Shown piece by piece: positions 36,848-44,858 of a stretch of 64,000 bases of DNA. Source of the stretch: an uncultured Collinsella sp. (lineage in GTDB: Bacteria > Actinomycetota > Coriobacteriia > Coriobacteriales > Coriobacteriaceae); contig UQLD01000007.1 of the NCBI GenBank assembly GCA_900541855.1, positions 1-64,000 on the forward strand, written 5' to 3'. Numbering within the stretch: position 1 is the stretch's first letter; each line of letters opens with the position of its first letter. The position numbers and the translations under genes were made by a program. The notes below the pieces were generated by a model, which made no database searches, was not told where the DNA came from, and saw nothing but the letters and a program-made list of their open reading frames with translations.

Positions 36848-37058
36848 ATGGGGCCCTTTCTATCGTTACGCACGGCAACGGTGCATATCAATTGGTACAA
36901 GGGTAACATCTAACAGCTGAAGGCAAACGCGCGATTATCGTTGCATTTTTATGACCTGGCAAACGGCGGTAATGGAGCCGCGGGCGCGCGGTTATGGGCG
37001 CATTCGTTAACAATGACGAAACGCTAACAGCCCCTCTCCCCGCAGGTCATCGAGCGTG

Positions 37059-37856
37059 CTAACGCTCCAAGACATCGCGAACGGCGTTTGCCGCCGTAAC
37101 GGGGCGATCGCGCAGACCGTTATGCGCGCCCGGGATCGTCACAAGGGGGCAATCGAGATATTCGGCAGCCGCTCGCGTGCCAGCCTCGCGGGGTGTATCG
37201 ACCGAAAGCTCGCCCAAAAACACGGCCGGCACCGCCTTTGACGCGCGGACGCGCTCCCAGTCGGGAGCATATGTCATATTTGTTCCGTATTCATTAGCCA
37301 TAAAGCAACGACCATTGCGCAGGGCATGTTTGGCTTCCGCTTCGGTCGTCCCGGGAGCTTCGGGGTCCAAGTCGCCGAGGGCTCCCAAGAAAAGCCGGAG
37401 CGCCCTTGAAACCTTTCCAGCCGCAATCATATCGAGCAAAACCGGAGCTGCGCCCATGCCGACGCCTTCGGCCGACACAGCCGGCTCATGCAGAATCGCA
37501 CGGGCGACGAGATGGGGTTCGGCGCGAAGAAGCTCCAGCGCCACCAACGTACCGGCGCTATGCGCAAGCACATTTGTCGGAGCGCCAACGTGTTCGATCA
37601 CGGCTTGCAGGTCGGCGGCCTGAGCGGCAAGATCATAGCTGCCGTCTGCCGCATCGCTGCTGCCACCGCAGCCGCGGCGGTCGTAGGCAATTACGCGGTA
37701 GTTGCGGCTGAGCTCACAAGCGATACCGTCGAAAAATGTGCCGTCGACACAAGCACCGTGCACGCACACCAAGGCAGGAGCATCAGGCGACACATCTGGG
37801 CCGGCATATTCGCGACAGGCAATCGTGGTGCCCGCATTCTCGACCGTAAAATTCAT
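37059..37856 (-). CDS. Alpha/beta hydrolase
   Basis: 265 aa. The fold is shown by LVCVHGACVDGTFFDG (oxyanion region), VIAYDRRGCGGSS, the nucleophile elbow LAHSAGTL (Ser near residue 97) and the final HNGLRDRP with the catalytic His. GGGGG precedes the ATG. It may be an esterase, lipase or related enzyme; substrate is unknown. The 210 nt between it and the HD-GYP gene hold no gene. Confidence 0.87.
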   Translation of the reverse strand: MNFTVENAGTTIACREYAGPDVSPDAPALVCVHGACVDGTFFDGIACELSRNYRVIAYDRRGCGGSSDAADGSYDLAAQAADLQAVIEHVGAPTNVLAHSAGTLVALELLRAEPHLVARAILHEPAVSAEGVGMGAAPVLLDMIAAGKVSRALRLFLGALGDLDPEAPGTTEAEAKHALRNGRCFMANEYGTNMTYAPDWERVRASKAVPAVFLGELSVDTPREAGTRAAAEYLDCPLVTIPGAHNGLRDRPVTAANAVRDVLER

Positions 37857-38081
37857 GTTGTGCCCCCATCATCAATGCTCATCCAGTTGCACGTCAGCGC
37901 GGTTGGATGGACCCACATTGCCTTACACCTTGTTAACAGATTAACTTTACCCGACCCGAGGCTTTTCATGGCGCGGCATAATGGGCGACGTGAAAAAACG
38001 AAACTTGTAAAGCAAGAGCCCGCACCTTGCTTTGGAGCCGATGCTATGCTTAGGCACAATTGTCTTGAGGAGCATATGCCT

Positions 38082-38858
38082 ATGTCTACGTTTTTGAATG
38101 CCAGCCCCATCTTTGGGCCCGTTCGCAGCCGTCGCCTTGGTCTCTCGCTCGGCGTCAACATGATGCCGGCCAGCGGCAAAATCTGCACGTTCGACTGCAT
38201 TTACTGCGAAAACGGCCTCAACGCCGAGCGCCCCTGCCATGAGCCGTACAACACAGCTGCCGTGGTACTCGACGCGCTCGAGGCAAAGCTGCGCGAGATG
38301 GCAGCCGAGGGCGAGCTCCCCGATGTGATCACCTTCGCAGGCAACGGCGAGCCCACCGCCGCACCGGAGTTTCCTCAGGCCATCGCCGGTGCCGTGGCGC
38401 TGCGCAACGAGCTTGCCCCAAACTCCAAGATCGCCGTGCTCTCCAACGGTACGCGCGCCGACCGCCCCGAGGTGCACGACGCGCTCATGATGGTCGACGA
38501 CAACATCCTCAAGCTCGATACCGTCGACCCGGCGTTTATCCAGCTGCTCGACCAGCCCGTTGGCCCCTATGACGTCGAGCACCAGATCGAGACGTTCGCA
38601 AGCTTTGACGGTCATGTCATTATCCAGACGATCTTTTTGACCGGCGAGTATCAGGGCAAGCTCATCGACAACACCGGCGAGGAGTACGTTGCCCCCTGGC
38701 TCGTGGCGCTTGAGCGCATTCGCCCACAAGAAGCAACCATCTACACGGTAGCGCGCGAGACACCGGTCGCCGGCCTTGCCAAAGCAGCGCCCGAGGCGCT
38801 CGACGCCATTGCCGCGCGCGTCCAAGCCCTCGGCGTTCCCTGCCAGGTGAGCTACTAG
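38082..38858 (+). CDS. Radical SAM protein
   Basis: 258 aa. The cluster motif CTFDCIYCEN (CxxxCxxC) near residue 30 binds a 4Fe-4S cluster and SAM. FAGNGEPTAAPEF is the GGE-type SAM-contacting motif and VLSNGTRADRP follows. It resembles the short radical SAM proteins of unknown substrate whose N-terminus reads GPVRSRRLGLSLG. GAGGAG lies 9 nt from the ATG at 38082 and 3 nt from another ATG at 38076. It stands alone between hydrolase and methionine aminopeptidase genes. Confidence 0.88.
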   Translation: MSTFLNASPIFGPVRSRRLGLSLGVNMMPASGKICTFDCIYCENGLNAERPCHEPYNTAAVVLDALEAKLREMAAEGELPDVITFAGNGEPTAAPEFPQAIAGAVALRNELAPNSKIAVLSNGTRADRPEVHDALMMVDDNILKLDTVDPAFIQLLDQPVGPYDVEHQIETFASFDGHVIIQTIFLTGEYQGKLIDNTGEEYVAPWLVALERIRPQEATIYTVARETPVAGLAKAAPEALDAIAARVQALGVPCQVSY

Positions 38859-38899
38859 CAAAACCACGCAGCAGCCAGTGTCCGCCATCCCGCTCCATC

Positions 38900-38966
38900 A
38901 GTTGCGGTGATATAGTTCCTATTTATGCTGTTAAACCGCTTAAATCGGAACTATATCACCGCAACT
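38900..38966. repeat. Long inverted repeat, 20-bp perfect arms
   Basis: AGTTGCGGTGATATAGTTCC (38900-38919) is exactly complementary to 38947-38966; the spacer is 27 nt. A related half copy (ACTATTTCACCGCAACT) lies alone at 64-80. No T tract, so terminator use is unclear. TATACT at 38988-38993, a possible -10 of the next gene, is just beyond. Confidence 0.8.
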
Positions 38967-39018
38967 TTTATGGACGCGTGGGTGGGCTATACTAGCTGCG
39001 GATGAAAGGAAGTTAGCC

Positions 39019-39906
39019 ATGTATGACAAAGGACCCGTGCCCGGCCGCAACGACGCTTGCTGGTGCGGCAGCGGCAAGAAATACAAGAAATGCCACAGCG
39101 CCTTTGATGAGCGCCTCGAGCGCTTGTGGGAAGAGGGCTGGGAGGTTCTGCCCCGCACGCTCTACAAGACGCCCGCCGATATCGAGGGCATCAAGCGCTC
39201 GGCCGCCATCAACGTGGGCGTGCTCGATTACGTAGGCGAGCACATCGCCGCGGGCATGACCACCAACCAGATCGACCAGATGATCTACGACTACACCGTC
39301 GAGCACGGCGGCACGCCGGCCGACCTCAACTACGAGGGCTACCCCAAGAGCGTGTGTACCTCGATCAACGACGTCGTCTGCCACGGTATCCCCTGCGATA
39401 CGGATGTGCTGCACGAAGGCGACATCATCAACGTGGATTGCTCCACGATCCTAGACGGCTACTTTAGCGACTCGAGCCGCATGTTCTGCATCGGCGAGGT
39501 CTCTGCCGAGCGCCAACGCCTGGTCGACGTCACCCGCGCCAGCGTGGAGGCGGGTCTGGCGGCCGTCAAGCCATGGCTACCGCTGTCCGTTATGGCCGAG
39601 GCCGTGCAAAAGACCGTCGAGGACGCCGGCTTTAGCGTGGTGCGCGAGTACGGCGGACACGGCATTGGCAAGGAGTTCCACGAGGACCCGTTTGTGGGCT
39701 TTACCACCGAAGCACCCGATGTGGACACCATCATGGCCCCGGGCATGGTCTTTACCATCGAGCCCATGGTCAATGCCGGAGCGCCCGACATCAAGATCAG
39801 TAAGGGTGACGGCTGGTGCGTGCGCACCAAGGATGGCAGCGATTCGGCCCAGTGCGAGGTACAGCTCGTGGTGACCGAGGACGGCTACGAGCTGCTGAGC
39901 TGGTAG
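39019..39906 (+). CDS. map: Type I methionine aminopeptidase with N-terminal SEC-C zinc motif
   Basis: 295 aa. Residues 9-25 (GRNDACWCGSGKKYKKCH) form the SEC-C zinc motif also found at the end of SecA. The MetAP domain follows (TSINDVVCHGIP, INVDCSTILDGYFSDSS, YGGHGIGKEFHEDP, FTIEPMVN, QCEVQLVVTEDG), with all five metal ligands in place. The enzyme removes N-terminal Met from new proteins; the zinc motif may link it to ribosomes or the secretion path. AAAGGAAG precedes the ATG. Confidence 0.95.
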   Translation: MYDKGPVPGRNDACWCGSGKKYKKCHSAFDERLERLWEEGWEVLPRTLYKTPADIEGIKRSAAINVGVLDYVGEHIAAGMTTNQIDQMIYDYTVEHGGTPADLNYEGYPKSVCTSINDVVCHGIPCDTDVLHEGDIINVDCSTILDGYFSDSSRMFCIGEVSAERQRLVDVTRASVEAGLAAVKPWLPLSVMAEAVQKTVEDAGFSVVREYGGHGIGKEFHEDPFVGFTTEAPDVDTIMAPGMVFTIEPMVNAGAPDIKISKGDGWCVRTKDGSDSAQCEVQLVVTEDGYELLSW

Positions 39907-39937
39907 CCCGGCGTTTTTATAGCGTTTTGCCTGATAC

Positions 39938-39973
39938 AACCTGCCAAAATAAACCTGTCCCTTTTTGGTAGGT
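39938..39973. repeat. CCTGTCCC-centre palindromic repeat, copy D
   Basis: AACCTGCCAAAATAAACCTG, then TCCCTTTTTGGTAGGT. It ends only 19 nt before the GTG of the 2-hydroxyacid dehydrogenase gene and so lies in its leader. Confidence 0.75.
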
Positions 39974-39992
39974 CGAGCGGAAAGGACTGCTT

Positions 39993-40928
39993 GTGAACAT
40001 CCTGGTTTTGCTGCCCGTCAACGACCGCCATCGCGCGATCCTCGAGTCGAGCGCTCCGGGCGAGGACTTTATCTACACGAGCGCCGACGCCATCACGCGC
40101 GAGCAGGTCGCCGATGCCGACGTGATCTTGGGCAACATCGACCCTGACATGCTCACAGCATGCGAGCATCTCCAGCTGTTGCAACTGCAGACCGCGGGCT
40201 ATGACGATTACTTGGCCGCCGGCACCGTGCCAGCCGACGCTAAGCTTTCCTGCTCGGTGGGCGCCTACGGCCAGGCTGTGAGCGAGCACATGTTTGCCAT
40301 GGTCCTTTCCATGATGAAGCACCTGCCCGGCTATCACGACTTGCAGCGCGAGCATCGCTGGGAGGATTTGGGGCCGGTCACCTCGCTCAAAAGCGCCAAT
40401 GTGCTGGTGCTGGGCGCGGGCGATATCGGCGGCCACTTCGCCACGCTCTGCCGCGGCATGGGCGCGCACGTCCGCGGCATCAAGCGCCATCCGCTCGTCT
40501 ACCCCATTGTGTTTGAGGACATGGACGGAATGGACGCCCTATCCGAGCGCCTGGCCGAGGCTGACATCGTCGCATCCTTTATGCCCAGCACACCCGAGAC
40601 CCGCGGCCTGGCGAACGCCGAGTTCTTCGCCGCGATGAAACCGGGCGCCTTCTTTGCCAACGGCGGCCGCGGCGATCTTGTGGTCGCCGACGACTTGGTT
40701 GCCGCCTTGGAGTCGGGACATCTCGCCGGCGCCGCGGTCGACGTCACCGACCCCGAACCGTTGCCTGAGACAAGTCCACTGTGGGATGCGCCCAACATGC
40801 TCATCACGCCGCACATCTCGGGCTGGTTCCACCTGGCCGCCACGCTCAACAATGTGGTCGACATTGCCGCAGAGAATCTGCGTCACCTGCAAGCTGGCGA
40901 AACTTTACGTTGTTGGATCGAACATTAG
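39993..40928 (+). CDS. D-isomer-specific 2-hydroxyacid dehydrogenase
   Basis: 311 aa. NAD-binding domain with VLVLGAGDIGGHFATLCRGM (GxGxxG) near residue 138. Catalytic-region blocks are ANGGRGDLVV (Arg), VDVTDPEPLP (Glu) and ITPHISGW (His). Converts 2-keto acids and D-2-hydroxy acids with NAD(P)H; substrate not clear. Start is GTG at 39993 with AAAGGA 6 nt upstream. A repeat lies just upstream and a perfect hairpin just after the stop. Confidence 0.92.
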   Translation: MNILVLLPVNDRHRAILESSAPGEDFIYTSADAITREQVADADVILGNIDPDMLTACEHLQLLQLQTAGYDDYLAAGTVPADAKLSCSVGAYGQAVSEHMFAMVLSMMKHLPGYHDLQREHRWEDLGPVTSLKSANVLVLGAGDIGGHFATLCRGMGAHVRGIKRHPLVYPIVFEDMDGMDALSERLAEADIVASFMPSTPETRGLANAEFFAAMKPGAFFANGGRGDLVVADDLVAALESGHLAGAAVDVTDPEPLPETSPLWDAPNMLITPHISGWFHLAATLNNVVDIAAENLRHLQAGETLRCWIEH

Positions 40929-40931
40929 GGT

Positions 40932-40955
40932 TCCGCCGTTCTAACGAACGGCGGA
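40932..40955 (+). terminator. Short perfect hairpin after the dehydrogenase gene
   Basis: TCCGCCGTTC and GAACGGCGGA enclose TAAC. It starts 3 nt after the stop; no T tract follows. Confidence 0.45.
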
Positions 40956-41008
40956 CCGGTCGACGCTGCGAACCTGCCGTTTGGCCAACCTGTGGGGTCT
41001 TCAAATTG

Positions 41009-41500
41009 CTAGAGCGTTACTAAGTAATTCTTTGCGTCTTCTACACTCATTGCTGCGACGGGCGCATGCGAACAGAGCTTGACATCGTTGGTGACCAGTA
41101 AATCTGCTTGGGCGCGTATCGCTGCCGCAATGATTAAATCGTCTTCGTAATCGCTATGGAGATTACGCTGCTTGCTCGCCATCCATATGTCACTCAGGTC
41201 GCAGGGTACCGGCGTGGCAAGTTGCGACAACACGTCGAGGCAATCCCATGCAAGTGATGTCGCCGCCACGGCGGCATCTTGGGATAGTGAGCCATGCTCG
41301 CGCCGATACCATGCCTTATGTTCGCTTGAAATCAAATAGAACAGGTCTTTGGACGATGTCGCCGCATACAGCAAATCCACCTGTGCCGTGCATGCATCGC
41401 GTAAAAACTTAATCGCCACCGAACGACCACGTCGTGAGGGAATGAAGTAATCGAGCCACACGTTGGTGTCAACCAAGATGCGCCTTGGAGCCTCACTCAT
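41009..41500 (-). CDS. PIN-domain toxin
   Basis: 163 aa. VDTNVWLDYF at residues 10-19 gives the first catalytic Asp, DYEDDLIIAAAI near 118 the middle acidic pair, and LLVTNDVKL near 136 the last Asp. This is the metal-binding set of PIN ribonucleases (VapC type). The start ATG overlaps the stop of the antitoxin-like gene by 8 nt, the classical toxin-antitoxin arrangement. Confidence 0.87.
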   Translation of the reverse strand: MSEAPRRILVDTNVWLDYFIPSRRGRSVAIKFLRDACTAQVDLLYAATSSKDLFYLISSEHKAWYRREHGSLSQDAAVAATSLAWDCLDVLSQLATPVPCDLSDIWMASKQRNLHSDYEDDLIIAAAIRAQADLLVTNDVKLCSHAPVAAMSVEDAKNYLVTL

Positions 41501-41873
41501 AGAGCCAGCTCATCTCCTCGCCATAGCGATCCGCATAGGCGTTCCGTTTGAGCTCTTCATCGACCGAGGGCTGAGCCTTGACCAAATCGATTCCCGACTC
41601 ACGGCAAGCGGCAGCGAACAGCTTCGACCCCTGATCCATGAGCTCGAGCTTACGTTTGGCGGCCTTTTCGCGCTCGCGCTGTTCCGCCCGGGCACGACTG
41701 GGCAGCAGGATATCCTCGAGCGCACCGGGGCGATCGGCCAGCGACGCTGCAAGCTGCCAGAGCGCTCGCACCGCTTGGCTCGGCGTCATACCGGCCCTGG
41801 AGAGAGCAGCGTCCCCACTCCTTTTAAGATCGGCATCGAGACGTACGTTGATCTGAGCGGCTGTTGTGGTCAT
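41493..41873 (-). CDS. RelB/DinJ-like antitoxin
   Basis: 126 aa. The N-terminal AQINVRLDADLKRSGDAALS and SRAGMTPSQAVRALW match the ribbon-helix-helix DNA-binding part of RelB/DinJ proteins. The C-terminal half is charged and helical and would wrap the toxin. AAGGAGG precedes the ATG; a good promoter lies at 41899-41927. The partner is a PIN protein rather than the RelE/YafQ type usual for this family. Confidence 0.8.
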   Translation of the reverse strand: MTTTAAQINVRLDADLKRSGDAALSRAGMTPSQAVRALWQLAASLADRPGALEDILLPSRARAEQREREKAAKRKLELMDQGSKLFAAACRESGIDLVKAQPSVDEELKRNAYADRYGEEMSWLYE

Positions 41874-41898
41874 GACCCCTCCTTAATACTTTAAAATT

Positions 41899-41927
41899 AT
41901 CATAAAACTCTATGGTAGATACGTAAA
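41899..41927 (-). promoter_or_regulatory. Promoter of the toxin-antitoxin operon
   Basis: On the minus strand TTTACG (41927-41922), a 17-nt spacer and TATGAT (41904-41899). It lies 26 nt upstream of the antitoxin start in an AT-rich patch unlike the surroundings. Confidence 0.65.
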
Positions 41928-41975
41928 GCATGTATAGCATTTATTAGCATTAGCCGTACTCTGTACACAAAAAGC

Positions 41976-42004
41976 CGCCGAGGCGCACTGCACCTCGGCG
42001 GCCA
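41976..42004 (-). terminator. Terminator behind the M18 aminopeptidase gene
   Basis: GCCGCCGAGG pairs with CCTCGGCGGC; on the minus strand TTTTTG follows. It backs up the repeat at 42051-42091 as a stop for the leftward M18 transcript. Confidence 0.75.
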
Positions 42005-42050
42005 CGTACCACCGATCTAGTTCGGTTTCACCTTTGGCATTTGCCCAGAT

Positions 42051-42091
42051 AAAACCTGCCAAAATAAACCTGTCCCTTTTTGGCAGGTTTT
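42051..42091. repeat. CCTGTCCC-centre palindromic repeat, copy E (overlaps a stop codon)
   Basis: AAAACCTGCCAAAA and TTTTGGCAGGTTTT are perfect 14-bp arms around the CCTGTCCC centre. The right arm includes the first two bases of the M18 TAA stop (42090-42092). It is the most symmetrical member of the family. Confidence 0.8.
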
Positions 42092-43475
42092 AGAGCTCCA
42101 CGCTTTCGGCTCCGTTGATGGTTAGGTTGCGCTCGTAGAAGGCGGTGAGGGCGCGGATGGCGTACATCACGTCGCGCACGCCGCCGGTCTCGTAGCTCGA
42201 GTGCATGGCAAGTTGCGGCAGGCCCACGTCTACGGCATGCATGCTCGCCTGCATGTTCGACAGGTTGCCCAGGGTAGAACCGCCGGCCATATCGCTCTTG
42301 TTGGCAAAGGCCTGCGTGGGCACGTCGGCGTCATCGCAAATGGCCTGGAACACCGCGCGGCTAAAGGCATCGGTGCAGTAGTGCTGGTTGGCGGCTTCCT
42401 TGATGACGATGCCGCCGTTAAGCACCACCTGGTTGCGGGCGTCGCACTTCTCGGCGTGGTTGGGGTGCACGGCATGCGCGTTGTCGCAGCTCACGAGCAT
42501 CGATGCGGCAAGGGCGCGATGGTACGACTCGTCGTCAAAGCCCAGCGATCCGTTAATGCGGCGCAGCGCGTCGGCCAAGAACGTCGACATGGCGCCCTGC
42601 TTGGTCTCGGAGCCAACCTCCTCGTTATCGAAGCAGCAGAAGACCGAAACGTCGTGCGCGTTCTCGGAACCCAAAAATGCCTGCAGCGAGGTATAGGCAC
42701 AGGCCAGGTCGTCGAGCTTGGGCGTCGAGATAAACTCATCGGCCCAGCCCCAGATGCGCGCATCCTGACGATTGACCAGGAACAGATCGCGGCCCAGGAT
42801 CTGCTCGGGCTCAACGTCCAGTTCGTCAGCGATCAGGGCGTCAAAATCTCCCTGCTTAAGGTCACCGGCGCTGATGAGCGGGCACAGATCAATGGCTCGG
42901 TTGGGCGCAAAGCCCTCGTTAACGCCGCGGTTCATGTGGATGGCAAGGCTCGGGATAATAGCGACCTCGCGCTCGGTGGCAAGCAGGCGGCTCTCAATAC
43001 GGTCGCCCTCGCGCACCAGCACGCGGCCCGCGAGCGCCAGTGGGCGATCGAACCAGGTGTAGTCGATCATGCCGCCGTAAGCCTCGGTGTTCAGGCGCAG
43101 CGTCTCGCCCGCGCCGTCGAGCTCGGGCACGGCCTTGACCTTAAACGTCGGCGAATCGCTGTGCGACGCCGTCAGTTGAAAATGGTAGTCGCCGGCAACG
43201 CCGTCCTCGCCCCACGTAGCAGCCAAGTCCTCGCCCACCTTAAAGGCGATAACGCTCGAGGTGTTGCGCTGCGTGTAATAGCGACCGCCCGGCTCGATAT
43301 CCCACGCAGCGTTCTCGGGCAGGTAGGTAAAGCCCGCCTCGTCGAGTTCGGCCATAATGGTCGCCGCCGTATGGAACATGCTGGGGCATGCCTCGATAAA
43401 GTCGATAAGGTCGTTCGCGGCCTCGATATCGTCGGCCGTCACATGCGCGCGCTCGGGCGTTTCCTGATCCGTCAT
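42090..43475 (-). CDS. M18 family aminopeptidase
   Basis: 461 aa, cytosolic zinc aminopeptidase of the aspartyl aminopeptidase/ApeB group. Metal and catalytic motifs: FQLTASHSDSPTFKVK (first His), FDNEEVGSETKQGA (Glu pair), SMLVSCDNAHAVHPN (Asp and His) and PQLAMHSSYETGGVRD (last His). ATG at 43475 has AAAGGGGAG upstream; the longer open frame to 43586 is not supported. Ends inside a repeat. Confidence 0.93.
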   Translation of the reverse strand: MTDQETPERAHVTADDIEAANDLIDFIEACPSMFHTAATIMAELDEAGFTYLPENAAWDIEPGGRYYTQRNTSSVIAFKVGEDLAATWGEDGVAGDYHFQLTASHSDSPTFKVKAVPELDGAGETLRLNTEAYGGMIDYTWFDRPLALAGRVLVREGDRIESRLLATEREVAIIPSLAIHMNRGVNEGFAPNRAIDLCPLISAGDLKQGDFDALIADELDVEPEQILGRDLFLVNRQDARIWGWADEFISTPKLDDLACAYTSLQAFLGSENAHDVSVFCCFDNEEVGSETKQGAMSTFLADALRRINGSLGFDDESYHRALAASMLVSCDNAHAVHPNHAEKCDARNQVVLNGGIVIKEAANQHYCTDAFSRAVFQAICDDADVPTQAFANKSDMAGGSTLGNLSNMQASMHAVDVGLPQLAMHSSYETGGVRDVMYAIRALTAFYERNLTINGAESVEL

Positions 43476-43636
43476 GCTCTCCCCTTTCGCTGGGTTGATG
43501 GTCCCCTCCAGCATACCCCGCCACGCCAGCGCCGCACTCTTCATTCCGTGTTTAATCCCGCGCCGCTCGCCAAGTTGAGCCATCATGCCCGTGCACCTTT
43601 TGCGACAATTACGCTAACAGGACGAGAGGAGCCGTC

Positions 43637-44719
43637 ATGAAGCCACGTAACATTGCCATCGCCTGCGGTGTCGCAGGAGTCGCCGTCGGCCTTGCCGCCG
43701 CCGGCATCGTTTACCGCAAGCAAATCAAGTCCGCCGCGTCGCTCAAACGCTTGACTGGCTACGCAGACGGCTATGACCTGTACGCAATCGACATCGCCTA
43801 CGACTACGATCTTGATCGCATCATCGCCGCTGGCGTGCGCGACGACCAGGCCTACATCGATGCCGTGGTGGCGCAGGTGCTGCCCGGTGTGCCGGTACAT
43901 GTCCAGGCGCCCCAGTTTGCCTGCAGCGCTTTTGTCGCCGTAGATGCCGAAGGCCGCGTGCGCACCGGCCGCAATTACGACTTTAAGGACGACACCTCGG
44001 CGCTGCTGGTGCACAATCACCCACGCGACGGCTATGCCTCCATCGGGTTTGCCGCCCTTAACAACCTGGGCGATAACACTCCGCTTGACTCCGTCGGCGG
44101 ACGCGCCGCCGCACTCATGGGCCCGTTTGCCCAGCTCGACGGTGTTAACGAATGCGGCGTGTCCATTGCCGTACTCACCCTGGATTCCAAGCCCTGTGAC
44201 CAGGACACGCAACGCCCCGTCATCAACACTTCGCTCGCCATCCGTCTGGTGCTCGACCGCGCGGCTACCACGCAAGAGGCCGTCGACCTGCTTTCCGCCT
44301 ACGACATGCACGCCATGGCAGGACGCGATTACCACTTCTTTATCAACGACGCCGCCGGTGACGCGCGCGTAGTAGAGTGGGATCCGCGCGATCCGGACCG
44401 TGCTTTCAAAGCGACTCCTGTACGCCAGGTTACGAACTTCTACGCCTGCTATGGCGACGAAGTGCTGCCCAACCAAAAGAATGGCGAGCTGGGCCATGGT
44501 AAAGAGCGCGCCGTCGCAATCGCCGATGTCCTTGACGCCCACGCCGGTGCCCAGGACGAGGCAGTCGCTTGGAAGGCCCTTCGCGCCGCAGCCCAAGAGC
44601 CCAATCCGGAAGACATCACCAGCAATACGCAATGGTCGGTCGTCTTTGACAATACCGAACCCGCCGCCGCCATTACGCTGCGCCGCCACTGGGGCAACGT
44701 CGATGCCTTCGCACTGTAA
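43637..44719 (+). CDS. Membrane-anchored Ntn-type amide hydrolase (C45 / choloylglycine hydrolase superfamily)
   Basis: 360 aa. An N-terminal hydrophobic helix (residues 6-24) anchors or exports the protein. The core starts at QFACSAFVAVDAEGRVRTGRNYDF: a Cys near residue 95 would become the N-terminal nucleophile after self-cleavage, and GRNYDF is the conserved Arg/Asn/Asp block of this fold. GVNECGVSIAVLTLD and NTSLAIRLVLDRAATTQEAV are further family blocks. Related enzymes include isopenicillin acyltransferase, acid ceramidase-like proteins and bile-salt hydrolases. The substrate is not known and BSH activity should not be assumed. GAGGAG precedes the ATG. Confidence 0.75.
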   Translation: MKPRNIAIACGVAGVAVGLAAAGIVYRKQIKSAASLKRLTGYADGYDLYAIDIAYDYDLDRIIAAGVRDDQAYIDAVVAQVLPGVPVHVQAPQFACSAFVAVDAEGRVRTGRNYDFKDDTSALLVHNHPRDGYASIGFAALNNLGDNTPLDSVGGRAAALMGPFAQLDGVNECGVSIAVLTLDSKPCDQDTQRPVINTSLAIRLVLDRAATTQEAVDLLSAYDMHAMAGRDYHFFINDAAGDARVVEWDPRDPDRAFKATPVRQVTNFYACYGDEVLPNQKNGELGHGKERAVAIADVLDAHAGAQDEAVAWKALRAAAQEPNPEDITSNTQWSVVFDNTEPAAAITLRRHWGNVDAFAL

Positions 44720-44858
44720 GGAACCAGGCCCGTCGACCTTACGTTCCCTGACGTTGCTTACATTTCCATACGCTTGGGCTAACACGTTTTACCCCCGTAT
44801 CAACAGTGTGCGGGGGTAAACTTATGCGCATGTTATAACTTGCCCGGAAGGATTCATC

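Noticed and set aside
43637..44719. Call as bile-salt hydrolase
   Set aside because: The N-terminal anchor and internal Cys do not match classical BSH, whose Cys is at position 2; only the superfamily is supported.
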